A stretch of 64,000 bases of DNA from Smallanthus sonchifolius (Eukaryota > Streptophyta > Magnoliopsida > Asterales > Asteraceae), in contig CM042042.1 of NCBI GenBank assembly GCA_023525975.1, positions 9,059,501 through 9,123,500 on the forward strand, given 5' to 3'. The position numbers were made by a program, and so were the translations under genes. Below the pieces are notes generated by a model. It was not told the origin of the DNA, did no database searches, and saw only the letters and a list, made by a program, of their open reading frames with translations. How positions within the stretch are numbered: position 1 is the stretch's first letter; each line of letters begins with the position of its first letter. Shown piece after piece: positions 46,017 through 58,042 of the stretch.

Positions 46017-46595
46017 AAACCTATACGCCACGTATAGCTTTATACGTGGCGTATAGGGTGTTACCGGGTAAGCAAGCCATACGCAGGCCAACCAAGCCAT
46101 ACGCAGGCTAGTTACCGGGCAAAACGAGCCATACGCGGCCAACCAAGCCATACGCAGGCCAGTTACCTGGTAACTTAAACCATACGCAGCGTATAGCCCC
46201 ATACGTTGCGTATTGTTTCATCTTCTTCCTCTGATGAACTATACGCCACGTATAATTCTATACGCTGCGTATAGTTCATCGAATTCAACTTATAAATCTC
46301 TATTTCTACGCAATTTTAATGACTAATAATCAAAATTAAACCTATATTATATATCACGAGTCTAGAATACGTACCTTTACGAGTAAAAGAGGAAATTTTT
46401 GACCCGACAATCTCAATCTAGCGTCTCCTCGTATGTGTGTGTGTGTTAAAAATGGGGGGCGTTTGGTGCTGTACGCTGGCTCTTCTGAGTATACCGGTCG
46501 CTATACGCCATCGTATAGAACATTACGAGGCGTATAGCTTATGACCTTTCGAATTCCATACGGTACGTATGGATCTATACGTGGCGTATATGTTT
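46017..46595. repeat. internal palindrome array of MULE copy B
   Basis: Units such as ctatacgccacgtatag, tatacgtggcgtatag, tatacgctgcgtatag and a series of gccatacgcaggcca repeats. They separate the accessory ORF from the transposase-OTU gene. Confidence 0.9.
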
Positions 46596-46732
46596 TTTTT
46601 ATTTTTTTTTAATTAATATAATTAGTATTCTTTTTTGATATAATTAGTATAATTAGTAAAATTGTATTCTTTTTTTTTTGTTTTCTTTTTTGATATAATT
46701 AGTATAAACATGTATTTTATTACAAACAAACT

Positions 46733-49700
46733 TCATCCATAATTCGTGACGTATTGTGAAAAGTTATCGCTATCAGTAGCCATTTTTTTCTTAAACCGTT
46801 CAATACGATCACTGTATATATTTTCCCATTCTGCTGCATCATCATTTCGGTGCAAATTCCATAATGCATTCGTAGGGGGCATCGGAAAATCTCCGTCTAA
46901 CTTGACGTGGATGAAATGAGCACTTTTGACGTGAACGAACGATACAATTTGATGTTGAGCATGAACATGAGGACCAAACCATAATGGAAAAAATGTTTGA
47001 TTACCGGCAATGCTTAATAGATGAACAATCACCCCAAATCTTTGAGCAATTAGGAGTCCTGTGTATGGCATCCACATCCAACGACTAACTGGCGCGGCTT
47101 TCACATCCTGCCAATCTATTGTGTGACGCAGCCTATCATACTCTTGAAAGGCGATTCTGTCGAAAACAGTTCTCCACCATTCTTCTTTACTGTCCATCTC
47201 ATGTAGAAGCTGTTGACGAATAAATAACCACCGGTTTTCATTTAACCCTAAGCCCACAGCTACCGATCGAAAACCACAGTTACCGTCGGGATTTACATCC
47301 TGTATACGTGAAATGTAGGGATGAAACAAAGATGGAATCGAATCCTTAAAACAATTTATATTGTTAACGGCATCTTCCCCAATCATTAATGGAAACCCAT
47401 GATGGGCGTTATCATCTGGTGGTTGCTTTCCTTTACCCGTCGTTGAACGACGGTGTTGAATGACTGAACTCGCTTGTCGAGAGTCCTGTGACGCAATATA
47501 GGAGCTATGTCTCGCAGGGTCACATATGCTTTGTTGGGATTCTGTGAACGAGCTGTTTCTCGTGACATCCTGTTTCCTTTGTTGTTGCTTTTTCAAAGTT
47601 GGACGACCGCGAGTATCTTCTTGTACCATAGGCGCCTTCTTCTTACTATTGATCGGAAATACCACCCCTACGATTCTCGACAACAGACTTTTTTTGACCT
47701 GATCGGGTTGTGACATAATTTTGTTTCTCACTTGACCAAGTACTTTATCCACGTCTACATTTTCATCCTCGACAAACGACGGTTTTAGATCAAGCTTCGT
47801 CCAAAAGACGTCCACCGCATCTAGCGGGATTCTGCCACCTGTATTAAAACGAGATAGTCAGAAAAGTTTGAAATTAGATAAAACAAGATAAATATTAAAA
47901 GGTTGACCGGACCTGTAGCTTCGATATTTTCCAGACGACAGGCACACGGCAACCCACAACTACTGAAAAGTTGGCAACCACACGTTGCATTTTGTTTCCG
48001 TATAGTTGATAACTTATACCACTCGTTTTCTAACAAATTTAAAGCTTTATGCGAAACCTTACCGTGTAGGTTATCAAACAATTCAATACTTACGTGCCTG
48101 TCCATTTTCCTTATTAGGCTTGTTCCAAACCCATGCTGTAATTGTACATACTGATCTGTTACAATTTCATCAACAAACCCAACAAGTCTATCCAGCGAGC
48201 TGTTAACATTTCTAATATAGCTCTTTAAGAGCGAATGCTGGCTCTCGACTCGGTTCGTGGTATGTTGACCAAAATTGAGTTTTCTGTTGGACCAGGCCGA
48301 TACAAACTTTTCTTTATATGGGTCCAACCAATTTTTTGTCACATAGTCAATAACTCCTACAAAAATAATTTAAAACCTAATAAATATTTAATATTGTAAA
48401 TAAATTAAACCATAATAATTATTTAATATTCAAAACTTACTTCCTCGTTTGGCTGCATACAGTCGTTCGTAAAGCCGGTTGAAGTTGTACTGGTATACTT
48501 CTGGCGTAGGAGACTCACACAATACCGACCAAGAATACTTGAAATTTTCCCAATCTTCGTCTGTAAACGATGCCTTGCAATGTTTTGAGATATTCTCGTG
48601 TATGTGCCACCGGCATAGGTTCTTGGAACTTTCCGGGAATATTTTGTCACACGCGTTCATAAGAGCTTTGTCCCTGTCTGTTACTATCACGCGCGGCTCC
48701 ATACACTTTTGCAACATACCTTTGATTTGCAATAGCAACCAGACGAAGTTTTCCTCCCGTTCTTTAGATATAAATGCATGAGCGACGCAGAACGACTGGT
48801 GTGTGGAGGTCACACCGACTACTTGGACAAATGGAAGTCTATACATGTTTGTTTTGTACGTTGCGTCGATCATCAAAACATGCGGGAACGCACGCCACAT
48901 CTCGTAGGATTTCGGATGAACAAAGAATATCTCCTCCACGAAATTTGTGACAGGATCCTCCCGGGTATAGTAGACGTAATGTTTAGAAGAAAGCAGGTGC
49001 TCCAGAACCTGCATTGGAGTTTCACCGACTCTCGTTTCGTTTTTTATCTTTTGTATTGCATTATAAATGTCCTTTTTAATGCAACTACTATCGGGGTTTT
49101 GCTCCCTTATGGTTGCCATAATGTTTCGTGGCATCATGTTTTGCGAATACAATTTCGCCACCAAAAGTTGTTCCGACTCAGACAGTCTCCTGGCAAACGA
49201 GTGCGCCTCAAGATGTTGACTAGGATCGTGGTTATGACTGTCATCCTTCACCGTTAATTTCCAATCACCAGTATTTACTTGGTACTCTCCTTCCAATTTA
49301 AAAGGACAACCTGTTTTCTTGCTACCGACACGTCGAACCGTGGCAGTAGATTTACGTTTGCCGTGACGGTCACACACAAGCCACACCTTGATAACCGGCT
49401 CCGACGGGTCGTCGCCTTTTCTCCTCGATCGTCGGGTGACAATGACGTAACCATTCTCACGTCCTCTGCGGACAGCCCAATCCACCAACTGATCACGAGT
49501 CTGAAAATTCTACAACAACGGTACGGTAAAAGTTAAGAAACAACAAACTAAATGTATGCATATATATAGGAATGTTATACCTGGTCAGTTTTATACGTCA
49601 CGAAGCTGTCGGTTTGTTGTGTCGGGTAAGAGTCTTCACCGTACACGAAGTCGTCCGTGGGTTGTGTAAGGTAAGAGTGTTCACCGTATACGAACTCGGG

Positions 49701-49871
49701 ATTGCTTAGTGGCTCGTTCAAATCGGGAAGCCTTACCCGTTGATTAGAATAAACGTCGGACGAGACCTCCTCCCGGTTCACATCTTGAAATCCAGAACTT
49801 TGCGGGTTGTTTTCCAGCGACTCGTTAGAATATACCTGAAAACCGTAGTTACCATCCCACCACCAAGACAT
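46733..49871 (-). CDS. FAR1/MULE transposase with SWIM finger and OTU protease domain
   Basis: Exons (minus) 49581-49871, 48441-49509, 47913-48356 and 46733-47838 join in frame to 969 residues with GT-AG introns of 71, 84 and 74 bp. The order is: acidic N-terminus (MSWWWDGNYGF); FAR1-type zinc region (Cys143, Cys165, His189, His191 in CPFKL...SHNHDP); MULE transposase with Asp312 (IDATYKTN), Asp375 (VTDRDKALMNA) and a candidate Glu491 (NRVESQHS); SWIM-type finger CGCQLFSSCGLPCAC (579-593, last ligand Cys rather than His); and an OTU cysteine-protease domain with Asp786/Cys789 (NPDGNCGFRSVA) and a candidate His909 (HFIHVKL). Fusion of OTU to FAR1-like transposases is known in plants. The transposase would cut and insert the element in the nucleus; the OTU part could remove ubiquitin or a similar tag (inference). 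No stop or frameshift was found. Confidence 0.9.
49510..49580 (-). other. 71-bp intron present in copy B, absent in copy A
   Basis: The donor is GACCAG|GTATAACATTCC and the acceptor TTGTTGTAG|AATTTTCAG. In copy A the same exons are joined exactly (GACCAG directly followed by AATTTTCAG, at about 20180-20190). The reading frame is preserved without it. Confidence 0.85.
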
Positions 49872-49954
49872 TGCTATAACTTTTTGAGGTAAATTGTTTG
49901 AAAATTTTTGAACGACACGTTCAAATGAGAATTGTGCATGGTAAAATACACAAA

Positions 49955-50240
49955 ATTTGGCCCCTATACGCATCGTATAGCCCTATACGCATCGTATAGC
50001 TCTATACGATACGTATAGACTCCTGGTCAAACCGACAACATCGTATAGGTCAATACGGTGCGGTTTAGGGTACGAGGTGACTTCTGCAACTAGTCATCCA
50101 TCACATCTCTATACGCCACGTATTGACCTATACGATGCGTATAGGGGTTGGAATGTCTAGGAGTACGATGTTGTCGGGTTTGGGAAATTGTGAAGGCTAT
50201 ACGCATCGTATTGCCCTATACGATGCGTATAGAGCCCGAT
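49955..50240. repeat. right subterminal palindromes of MULE copy B
   Basis: Repeated cctatacgcatcgtatag, ctatacgatacgtatag and ctatacgatgcgtatag units. These use gcatcg/gatgcg cores, different from the gccacg cores on the left side. Confidence 0.9.
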
Positions 50241-50504
50241 CCAGATAGCAATTCCCGTGTCCCATTAGTAGTCCCCTTAATTTAACTTTGCTTTTTCCAC
50301 ACAATTCTCCTTGTTATTGAAAGACAGGTGAATTGAATAGTAATTTTGATACATTTACATTTGTGCCCTTTATTTGGAACAAATTTATACTTTTGCCTTT
50401 TGCCCCCTTATTTGGAATCAAACCACAGTTAAAATTAAATAATTAATACAACTAAAAACTCAACTTGAAAAGGTATTTTCTTTATAAATTTTTTAATACA
50501 TGTC

Positions 50505-50707
50505 CAATATTTTCGCCGCAACGCGGTGCGGTAGAGTTAGTCTAACGCCGCCGTGACGCGGGGTGGTTCGGGTTACTATACGTTTCGACGCCGTCGCAAC
50601 GCGGCCGCAACATAGGACGGTTCGAGTTCTTGTACGTTTTGACGCCGCCGCAACGCGAGGCGGGTTCGAGTTGCTGTACGTTTTGACACCGCGGGTAAAT
50701 CCCCTAG
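50505..50707 (+). mobile_element. GC-rich repeats and Helitron-like 3' end
   Basis: Three units of about 60 bp (gacgccgccgcaacgcg...ggttcgagttgctgtacgtt) end in accgcgggtaaatccccCTAG before T. This is the style of a Helitron 3' end with subterminal GC-rich repeats. The 5' end was not found. A related trace (cgcttctcgcattgcggcct) is at 54645-54664. Confidence 0.45.
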
Positions 50708-50709
50708 TT

Positions 50710-51479
50710 TTATTCATAGATCAATGTAAAACAAGTTATGGAACAATATTCATTTCAGACATGGTTAAGTTTCTTACAACAAAATCTATAAACATTTTTC
50801 TTTTTTTTAAATGAACTACTATTTATTAAAAGGAGGATTTTTCATTTTTCAATAACATTTTTAAAATTATGAAAAGAAAAATTATCCGTCTAAGCGTACT
50901 TATATTTATACTTTAACAAAGATAAACTCGCTCTGATTTTTTATTTATTATAATAATAATTACTAACTAAAACGATTGAAATTATTTTATCTTTATTATT
51001 ATTATTAATTTTTTTACTAATAATAGTTGGTAATTATATTACAATTATTAAATTCCTTTCACTAATCAAATTTAAATTCATATTACAATGAGCTTACATA
51101 CATATACATTCTTCATTTATATTTCACCTTAAAAGAAGTTATCTCGTATTAGTTAGGGACTTAGGGTGGTGGGTGTGGACGTACGATATCCCCGCCAGTA
51201 CTATCGGTACTGAAGGCGTGGAAATAGTGTCCACGCTTCTTTCATTTCCTTCATTGTTGCAGCTCCAATTCGGGAGGGGTATCCAGCTCTCAATTTCGTG
51301 TACTTGAGGCGCCACCTTAGCCCGGCCTTCCCCATGCTAAAGCCACACACTATCCATAAAAAAGCAAAGTTATTATTTTGGTTGATTACTTTTTATGTAA
51401 ATTAATTAATTAATTAATAATCTAGTAAAAACATTCTTTTCTCAAAACTAAAAATCACATTATCAAGTTTTTATAAAAA

Positions 51480-51520
<41 letters not shown>

Positions 51521-51770
51521 ATTGAAAATATTTTTTTTAAAGGCAATTTTCTTAAAGCCCTACTCCCTTCGGGAGCAGCCTAAATGTTCCTGTGAGTCAT
51601 GCATGTCTTTCCCAATAGGTACAAAACGCCGGTATGTATAAAAACACCGGCGGATCTGACAGTAATTTATTTTTTTTTACAAAATTGTTGAGGTAGGTTC
51701 TCATTTTATTTATATAAAATCATTAATTTTTTTCAAAAAAGAATTTTTTTTATTTTATTTTTTAAAAAAT
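50710..51770. other. region without a recognised gene
   Basis: AT-rich, with a GC-richer segment at 51165-51345 that has no frame or RNA-gene structure I could identify, and a TA microsatellite at 51484-51520. Confidence 0.5.
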
Positions 51771-51779
51771 CGTTGAGGT

Positions 51780-51960
51780 AGTTTTTTTTCAAACACCGTC
51801 GGAAGACGGTATAACACTGTCGGATTTTTTCAAACACCGTATGAAGACTTTTCAAATTCCAAATACCGTTGGACTTTTTTTCAAACACCGTCGGATTTTC
51901 AAATACCAAATGCCGTCGGATTTTTTTCAAACACCATCGGACGGATATTCTTGTAAAAAA
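51780..51960. repeat. caaacaccgtcggattttt repeats
   Basis: About six degenerate units of tttcaaacaccgtcgga with gaagacggt variants, similar in style to the subterminal repeats of CACTA elements. No termini were found. Confidence 0.6.
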
Positions 51961-52132
51961 TAAGTCAACGGGGCAAATTGGGTAACAAGAAAAGTAATAA
52001 ATACATTTTGAGGATTTTCCAAAGACAAGTGTACAAGACCTTAATTTTTCGTCCCAGGTATCCAATAGTAATCTGACACCTGAAAAAAAAAATTTAGCTG
52101 GATTTGGCAAAAGAGGCTCAATTTTCGCCTAC

Positions 52133-52408
52133 TTGTGGTGCCGGATTTATGTGCTTTTTCGCCTCATGGGATGTCAGGTGAAGGCTTCACTGTACCTTCC
52201 GTACGTAGATGGGAAAGGCTTCAATGAAAAGGAACATGTACTATATCCGAAAACCTACCTGGGGAGTAACGGGTCAAAGGGATGGTTGCTGATCTCTATT
52301 CCAGCAACCCAAAAATATCAGAGGAAACAAGTAAAGTTTAGAAGAAGTAGAAGAAGAAATTGGACCCTAGAGGCAATGCAATTTAAAGGGGCTGGGTATG
52401 CCGGCTAA
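52133..52408 (+). other. isolated GC-balanced ORF of unknown origin
   Basis: This is a 91-codon frame in which the DNA is noticeably less AT-rich than its surroundings and begins abruptly (about 52120) and ends at about 52405. The translation is basic (KQVKFRRSRRRNW). The base composition and style suggest organelle-derived (mitochondrial) DNA, but I cannot name a gene and the call is weak. Confidence 0.3.
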
Positions 52409-52674
52409 TTAGCCGGCAAGTTTTTTTATCAACCGGCCAGTGTTTTTTGTCAACATATATTACATGAACAACTAATAAGTTATTAAATCCTTACTTTCAC
52501 ATATTTGTGATTTTCCCTACTTTAATATTCCTAAAGGGCTGCACGGTGATTGTGAATTCACACCGTTAGGTGTAAATACCAATGATTCCCAAAATCATGG
52601 GGTGTAGTTTTTTTTTTGTTACTTAGCAAAATGTAATTTATAATGTTTTTATGACAAATCAGGAAGAGGGTGGC

Positions 52675-53231
52675 TAGAGCTGTAAATGAATCGAATGTTT
52701 AGCAAACTGTTCGACAGAAAGTTCGTTTACGTTCGTTCGTTTAATAAAAGAACGAACATAAACAAGGAATTCCGTCCGATTAACTAAAACATAGGTCTCG
52801 TTCGTTCAATTGTGTTAGTGAACGTTCGTTTATTTACGTTTGTTCGTTTATGTTCGTGTTCGTTCATGTTCATTTGCTTATGTTGATTTTTGTATATTTC
52901 TATTTTATTTTATCTAAACTTTTTATATTCTTTAATTTTTATTTAATTTTTTACCCTAACAAATAACTTAGTAAAGTAAGTTCGATTCATGTACATAAAA
53001 CTTGACATTATCATATTAAATGTTCATTTCGGAAGACATTAGGGTTGACATCAAAAGTCCCAAACAAGGCTTCGTTCGGTTCCTTTCGGTTCCTTTCGTG
53101 AACAAATCCATTTCCTTAATTAACGAACACGAACATTAAATTTCGTTCGGTTAGTGTTCGTGAACCGTTCATAAACAAGTTAAGTGCTAAATGAACGGAC
53201 ACGAACAAGACTTCGTTCGGTTCCAGCCCTA
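52675..53231. mobile_element. hAT-type MITE, 557 bp
   Basis: The ends TAGAGCTGTAAATGAATCGA and (inverted) TAGGGCTGGAACCGAACGAA are short terminal inverted repeats. The flanks AGGGTGGC (52667-52674) and AGGGTGCC (53232-53239) are an 8-bp target duplication with one mismatch, the hAT size. The interior is made of cgttcgttcgttt-type repeats in both orientations; no coding capacity. Confidence 0.75.
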
Positions 53232-53477
53232 AGGGTGCCTAATCTATTCGGTTATACTTATTTAAAAAAAAATTCATTTGAACCGGCGATCGGAATGATC
53301 AAATAGAATTTTAACCTTTTTTTGTTTTTTTTAAATCTTAGTTATTAACTAATTTAGTACTTTAAGCTCCATATTTTATTTATTTAATTATTTAAAGTTG
53401 TAAATTATACCAAAACATAAGGTATTTTCAAATTTTGTTTCAAATCAAATTTATATATATATATATATATATATATA

Positions 53478-53811
53478 GGGGAGGGTTTCAAAGAAAACCA
53501 CAAGTTAGGCGAAAATCGAGAAATCCACTAAAAAACCAATTTTACCCAATCATATAATAATGTTTATTTTTTGTTTTATTTTATTTTTATTTATTTATAA
53601 GAGTATCAATTTAATATTAAACATTTTTACCAAAAAACATTTTTACACATAGTGTTACGTATACGTAAACATAAAACAAAAAAATTGTGGTTACGTATAC
53701 GTAAATCAAAAAAATTGTTTTTGGATACGTATACGTAAATAAAAAAAATTGCCTGAAATGATGTGGTTTTCTCGGTTTTCGCCTAACTTTGTGGTTTTCT
53801 CTTGATCCCTC

Positions 53812-53812
<1 letters not shown>
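53478..53812. mobile_element. foldback MITE in a TA microsatellite
   Basis: The left arm ggggagggtttcaaagaaaa then ccacaagttaggcgaaaa, and the inverted right arm tgggagggatcaagagaaaa then ccacaaagttaggcgaaaac. It is flanked on both sides by (TA)n (53453-53477 and 53815-53881). The interior has repeated tacgtatacgtaa motifs. No coding. Confidence 0.85.
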
Positions 53813-53882
<70 letters not shown>

Positions 53883-53885
<3 letters not shown>

Positions 53886-54194
53886 AAGGGTTCAAAGACT
53901 AACCGACTTTTTATGTGATAACCGTGCTAACAACTATTAAACAATCACATAATTTATAAATTATTTTTCTTTTAATTGTTAAAATAGTATTTAAGTATTT
54001 TGAATAAATATTTTGAAGGTAAATATGAAAATTACGAGTCTTACGTATACGTACAAAATAATGTTACATATACGTGACACATAGTGTTTACATATATGTA
54101 ACATTAAGATAATGATAATTGTTACATATACGTAACAGTATGTTTGAGAGTGGTTATCACATAAATATTTGTTAGCATTTGAACCTCACCCTAC
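53883..54194. mobile_element. foldback MITE in a TA microsatellite
   Basis: The left arm gaaaagggttcaaagactaa then tttatgtgataacc, and the inverted right arm tagggtgaggttcaaatgct then tttatgtgataacc. It is flanked by (TA)n on both sides, directly next to the previous MITE. The interior has gttacatatacgtaac palindromes. Confidence 0.85.
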
Positions 54195-54214
54195 ATATAT
54201 ATATATATATAGTT

Positions 54215-55078
54215 TTATAATATTTATAACAATATCTGGTTTTTAAATTGGTCCGACCTGTTCAAGCATTTGACCGGTAAGTCGACCACTTCAATGTCTG
54301 GCCGGTGCTGTTTAGAAAATAATTAGAAACTAGGAAATTTTTCCCACGCGCTCTGTGGTGCAAGGCGGACAATAAACGGTTCAGGCGGTACATAAAAAGA
54401 AAAGTGGTTAAGTACACAGAAGAAACGTATAAAGTTAGTACGACTCGGTTGTGTCGGTCTAATTTTTCACTGTAGGATCACATTACCGTCACTCGATCTA
54501 AAAGTGCGCCAAGAAATGTTCAAATTTGAGGTGGTTCGGTTTTGGAGATTGAGCGGCACTAACGTACTTCTATACGTAAAAAAACGTACGAATTTGGTGG
54601 TTCAGTTTTGAAGATTGAAGCATAGATAAAAAAAATATATTACGCTTCTCGCATTGCGGCCTAATAGTTTTAAAAAAGGTAAGAAATCTAGAAGGAAAAA
54701 AGAAACAATCCAAAAAAAAAAAGAAATAATAGTTATGAGAATTAAAAGTGATGAATTCAAATAAAAAACATGAGTAAGTGGATCATGGAATTAGGTTTCA
54801 AATTCATAAATATTTGGTCACAAAGAAAGGCCATTGAGAATGGAGGGAATTAAATATTTAAATATAGTTCAAGAGCAGAAAAAAATTGGTCGTGGAAGAA
54901 TTGGAACCTAAGAGGTCTTAGTTCTTTATGTACCCACCATGTTATAATCACGTGTATTACACGGGTTGAATATGAAAGCCATATAATATTAAAAAATAAA
55001 AAGTTACACTTATAATTTACAAATCTTTAAATACTTATTTATATATACAACGTGTGATACAACATTCATGATGACACC
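54215..55078. other. region without a recognised gene
   Basis: It contains ttggtccgacctgttcaa-type sequence and a Helitron-like hairpin without CTAG (ataatcacgtgtattacacg, 54950 region). No coding. Confidence 0.45.
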
Positions 55079-55144
55079 CTATTGAGTGACAAACTCAAAT
55101 TTTAAATTCTTTATACCACTCGCAATGATAAGAAATGCTCTCTC

Positions 55145-55333
55145 CAAGAGATGCAAGAAGAGCAGATAATTCAAGTAAAGTTTAGCATCTGCTAGTGCTC
55201 GAAAAAGATGAGCCTTTGACTTTACAGCCTGGACAACTTTCCTTTTGAACAAATTCAAACACTCTTGTTCTAACTGAAGATGCATCTTATCTCTATCCTC
55301 ATGACTTTCACCAACTTCATCCCAAATTTTCTG
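55145..55333 (-). pseudogene. exon fragment of a MAP65 microtubule-associated protein gene
   Basis: The frame reads QKIWDEVGE, then DKMHLQLEQECLNLFKRKV, then KSKAHLFRALADAKL. This closely follows the N-terminal region of plant MAP65 proteins (IWDEVGE..RDKMLLQLEQECL..YRRKVD..), which bundle microtubules. Some conserved positions are altered and the frame runs into non-homologous sequence on both sides, so it is a decayed or captured exon. Other exons were not recognised nearby. Confidence 0.8.
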
Positions 55334-55424
55334 CATTAACACAAAAAATATCAATGCATCAAACATGAATTTATGAAAGAAAGTGACATCTGATGTCCTT
55401 AAATCAATATATTTCACTTGCAAT

Positions 55425-56070
55425 TGAAATAGTAAAGAACCACAAGTTGTTTCTCCAAGAAGAGGATTTTAAACATTATCACCAGCCATTTAGTATCCTG
55501 TTTAGGAGGCAACATGTATAAATGTGCTTAAAGAATATATAAAAATAAAATAAAAATTTACTCATTTCCGGTTACACCTTTGAAAAATGATGGAAGAAAA
55601 TCATTCCATTACACCCTAGACAATCATTTCCGGTTACATCGTTGAAATTTAAGTGGTAAACTACCTTTTGCTTCACTATAGTAACATAAGAAAATCATAA
55701 TAAAAAAGAAACAAATTATCAATAATGATGGTAAAAATTGTAGAATATAACCAATGATTTCATTACACCCACAGACCTAGTCACAAACTGCTCAGCATGC
55801 CCTTTTAGCGATGTGGACCGGAAGCTAAATGATGTTGCATAGGTTTTAAGTCTAATGGATCTCCACCCTGAAAATAGCAAGAATTTGATCACCTGTTTAT
55901 GCTCAAAATTAGGGGGGAGCAAAAAACCGAAATAACCAAAAAAACCGACCCAAACTAAAACCGACGGTTTAGGTTTTGTATTTTTTGAAAACCGAAAATT
56001 ACGGTTTGGTTTCGGTTTTGTGTCTTTTGAAAACCGAAAAAACCGAACCGAACATATATATATAGAACAT
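55425..56070. other. region with no confident gene
   Basis: It follows the MAP65 fragment. A minus frame at about 55760-55870 (RLKTYATSFSFRSTSLKGHA) might be another captured exon, but I do not recognise it. 55910-56050 is made of aaaaccgaaataaccgaacc-type repeats, seen again at 58385-58510. Confidence 0.4.
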
Positions 56071-56095
56071 ATATATATATATATATATATATATA

Positions 56096-57624
56096 GGGAG
56101 TGCATCAAGAGAAAACCACAAAGTTATGCGAAAACCAAGAAAACCAGTCTCAACCAATAAGCAAATTTAGATTTTAATTATTTTTTATATACATAAATGG
56201 GTATTTTAGTAAATATACATAAACTCATATTTAATATTTATTGTTTTTTCAAGGAAATCTCTACTTTTTCTCCAACATTTACGTTTTATATTTTGAAATT
56301 TTAATTTTCAATTGCAAAATTATATCATAAGCATATTTCATATCAACGATTCTTTAGGTTTGATTTTGAAATTTATATCAAAAGCTTATTTGATTAAAAA
56401 GATTATTTGTGGGTGGAATTTTGGAGATTTTGAAATCCCATGGGAACCATTAGCCATACTACGTTGATGGTCAAGTTGGAGTTTACGAATTTGCTCCATT
56501 CAATTAATCATTTTTTACTTTGTGGTCATACTTTTATTTATATTTTAACATGGAAAATTTGCATCTGTAGCATAAAGAGAATTAATATCAACATTTTGTG
56601 CAAATGTTCATTTTATGTGTTTACATATATCAGTTACGTAATTTTTTTTAATCTTATTTTTTCCCGGTTGATGAATCGTTTGAAGTCTGTATTAGAGTTC
56701 TCAATTTCAATTCAATGGATTACATATACGTAAACCCATATGTTTACATACATCATTTACATAATTCGATTGTGGGTTTTTTCTTTTTCGTTATTTGTTT
56801 ATCGTATACATATACGTAAACACGCTATATCAGTTATGTAATTTGTTTGTGAGCTTCTTCTTTTTTCATTAATGTTTATTGTTTACATATACGTAAACAC
56901 ACATGTAACCTATTTACATATACGTAAGCAGTTATGTAAATCTGTTTAGACATACGTAAACGCATATGTAAACATATCGAAAAATTCTAAAAAGTTTTTA
57001 CCTGTTAGTTATTTGTGAAGTTACTTGGCAAAAATTTGAAGCCAAACTTCCTAATTTGCTTATTTTCAAGATTATAAAATAATAAAGGTAATGATTTTGT
57101 CAAACAATTCCACTTTAGAGGATTGATAGTGTGAGTGTTGATTGCCTTTATAAAAATTGAGGGATTTAATGTTATTACCTCCCTATCACCAAAACGAGAA
57201 CTATAACATTTTAACATTATTGTTAAATAAGTCAAAAAATCTTTCATAAACTTGGTCCAATATACCAGAACTAAACAAAAAAGTATTAAAATACTTTTAG
57301 TTCAGTTTTTCTAGTCCCTTCGAATTTTTAATTCGAGCCACTCTCCAAATTATTTATAAATTTGTTGTAATTAGTATAGACACTTATTTCTTAAATTCAA
57401 ATTTCAAGTTACAAAACAAATGGATATTAAATTATAGGAGTGAGAGAGTGAGATTTTTAAAAGATTTCTTAAATTAAAAATGTTGATATACCTAAATTAC
57501 CCTTGAACCATTAAAATTAATCAATAAACTCGTGATTTTTACATATTTGCCACTAATTAATCTCATCCATTGATCATTTTTAATCAATGGTCAAAAGTTG
57601 GTTTTCTCTGGAACCTTCCCCTAT
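56096..57624. mobile_element. 1.5-kb foldback element in TA microsatellite
   Basis: The left end gggagtgcatcaagagaaaa then ccacaaagttatgcg, and the inverted right end ggggaaggttccagagaaaa then ccaacttttgacc. It is flanked by (TA)n. The left arm resembles the MITE at 53478-53812. It has acatatacgtaaac repeats at 56700-56970. No transposase. Confidence 0.65.
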
Positions 57625-57639
57625 ATATATATTACATAT

Positions 57640-58042
57640 ATATAGGGTGAAAACTCATATGAGTTGTGAAAACTCATGAAAACTATATGTAACAACTTTA
57701 TATTTTTTTTTAAAATAGGGTAGTTTTGTTACATATTTTCGTCACTTTTTATTAAAAAAAAATCAAAAAAGCGTTGAAGGAATATTTAAAAAAAAAGATG
57801 TAACAATTGTAAAAAAATCCCGTTTTTTAGTTGTTACATATGTAACAACGTAGTAACGGTAATTTTTTTACAATTTTTATATATATATTTTTTTAAATCC
57901 TTCAGCGTTTTTTTGATTTTTTTTTAAAAAGTGACGAAAATATGTAACAAAACTACCATTTTTTTAAAAAAATAAATAAAGAAAAAAAGTAGAGTTTTCA
58001 AGTGTTTTCACAACTCAAATGGGTTTCCATTCTAACCCAACC

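Larger units (their letters stand above)
43966..50276 (-). mobile_element. MULE copy B: complete Mutator-like element, 6.3 kb
   Basis: It is flanked by the 9-bp duplication TTAATTTAA (43957-43965 and 50277-50285), the usual Mutator size. The left end is acggttgggtgaatctatta then gacacggaatattgc; the right end (inverted) is ggggactactaatgggacac then ggg. Both ends lead into arrays of tatacg...cgtata palindromes. Two genes on the minus strand are intact: a transposase-OTU gene (46733-49871) and an accessory ORF (44520-45851), with a third palindrome array between them. It looks capable of transposition if expressed (inference). Confidence 0.9.
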
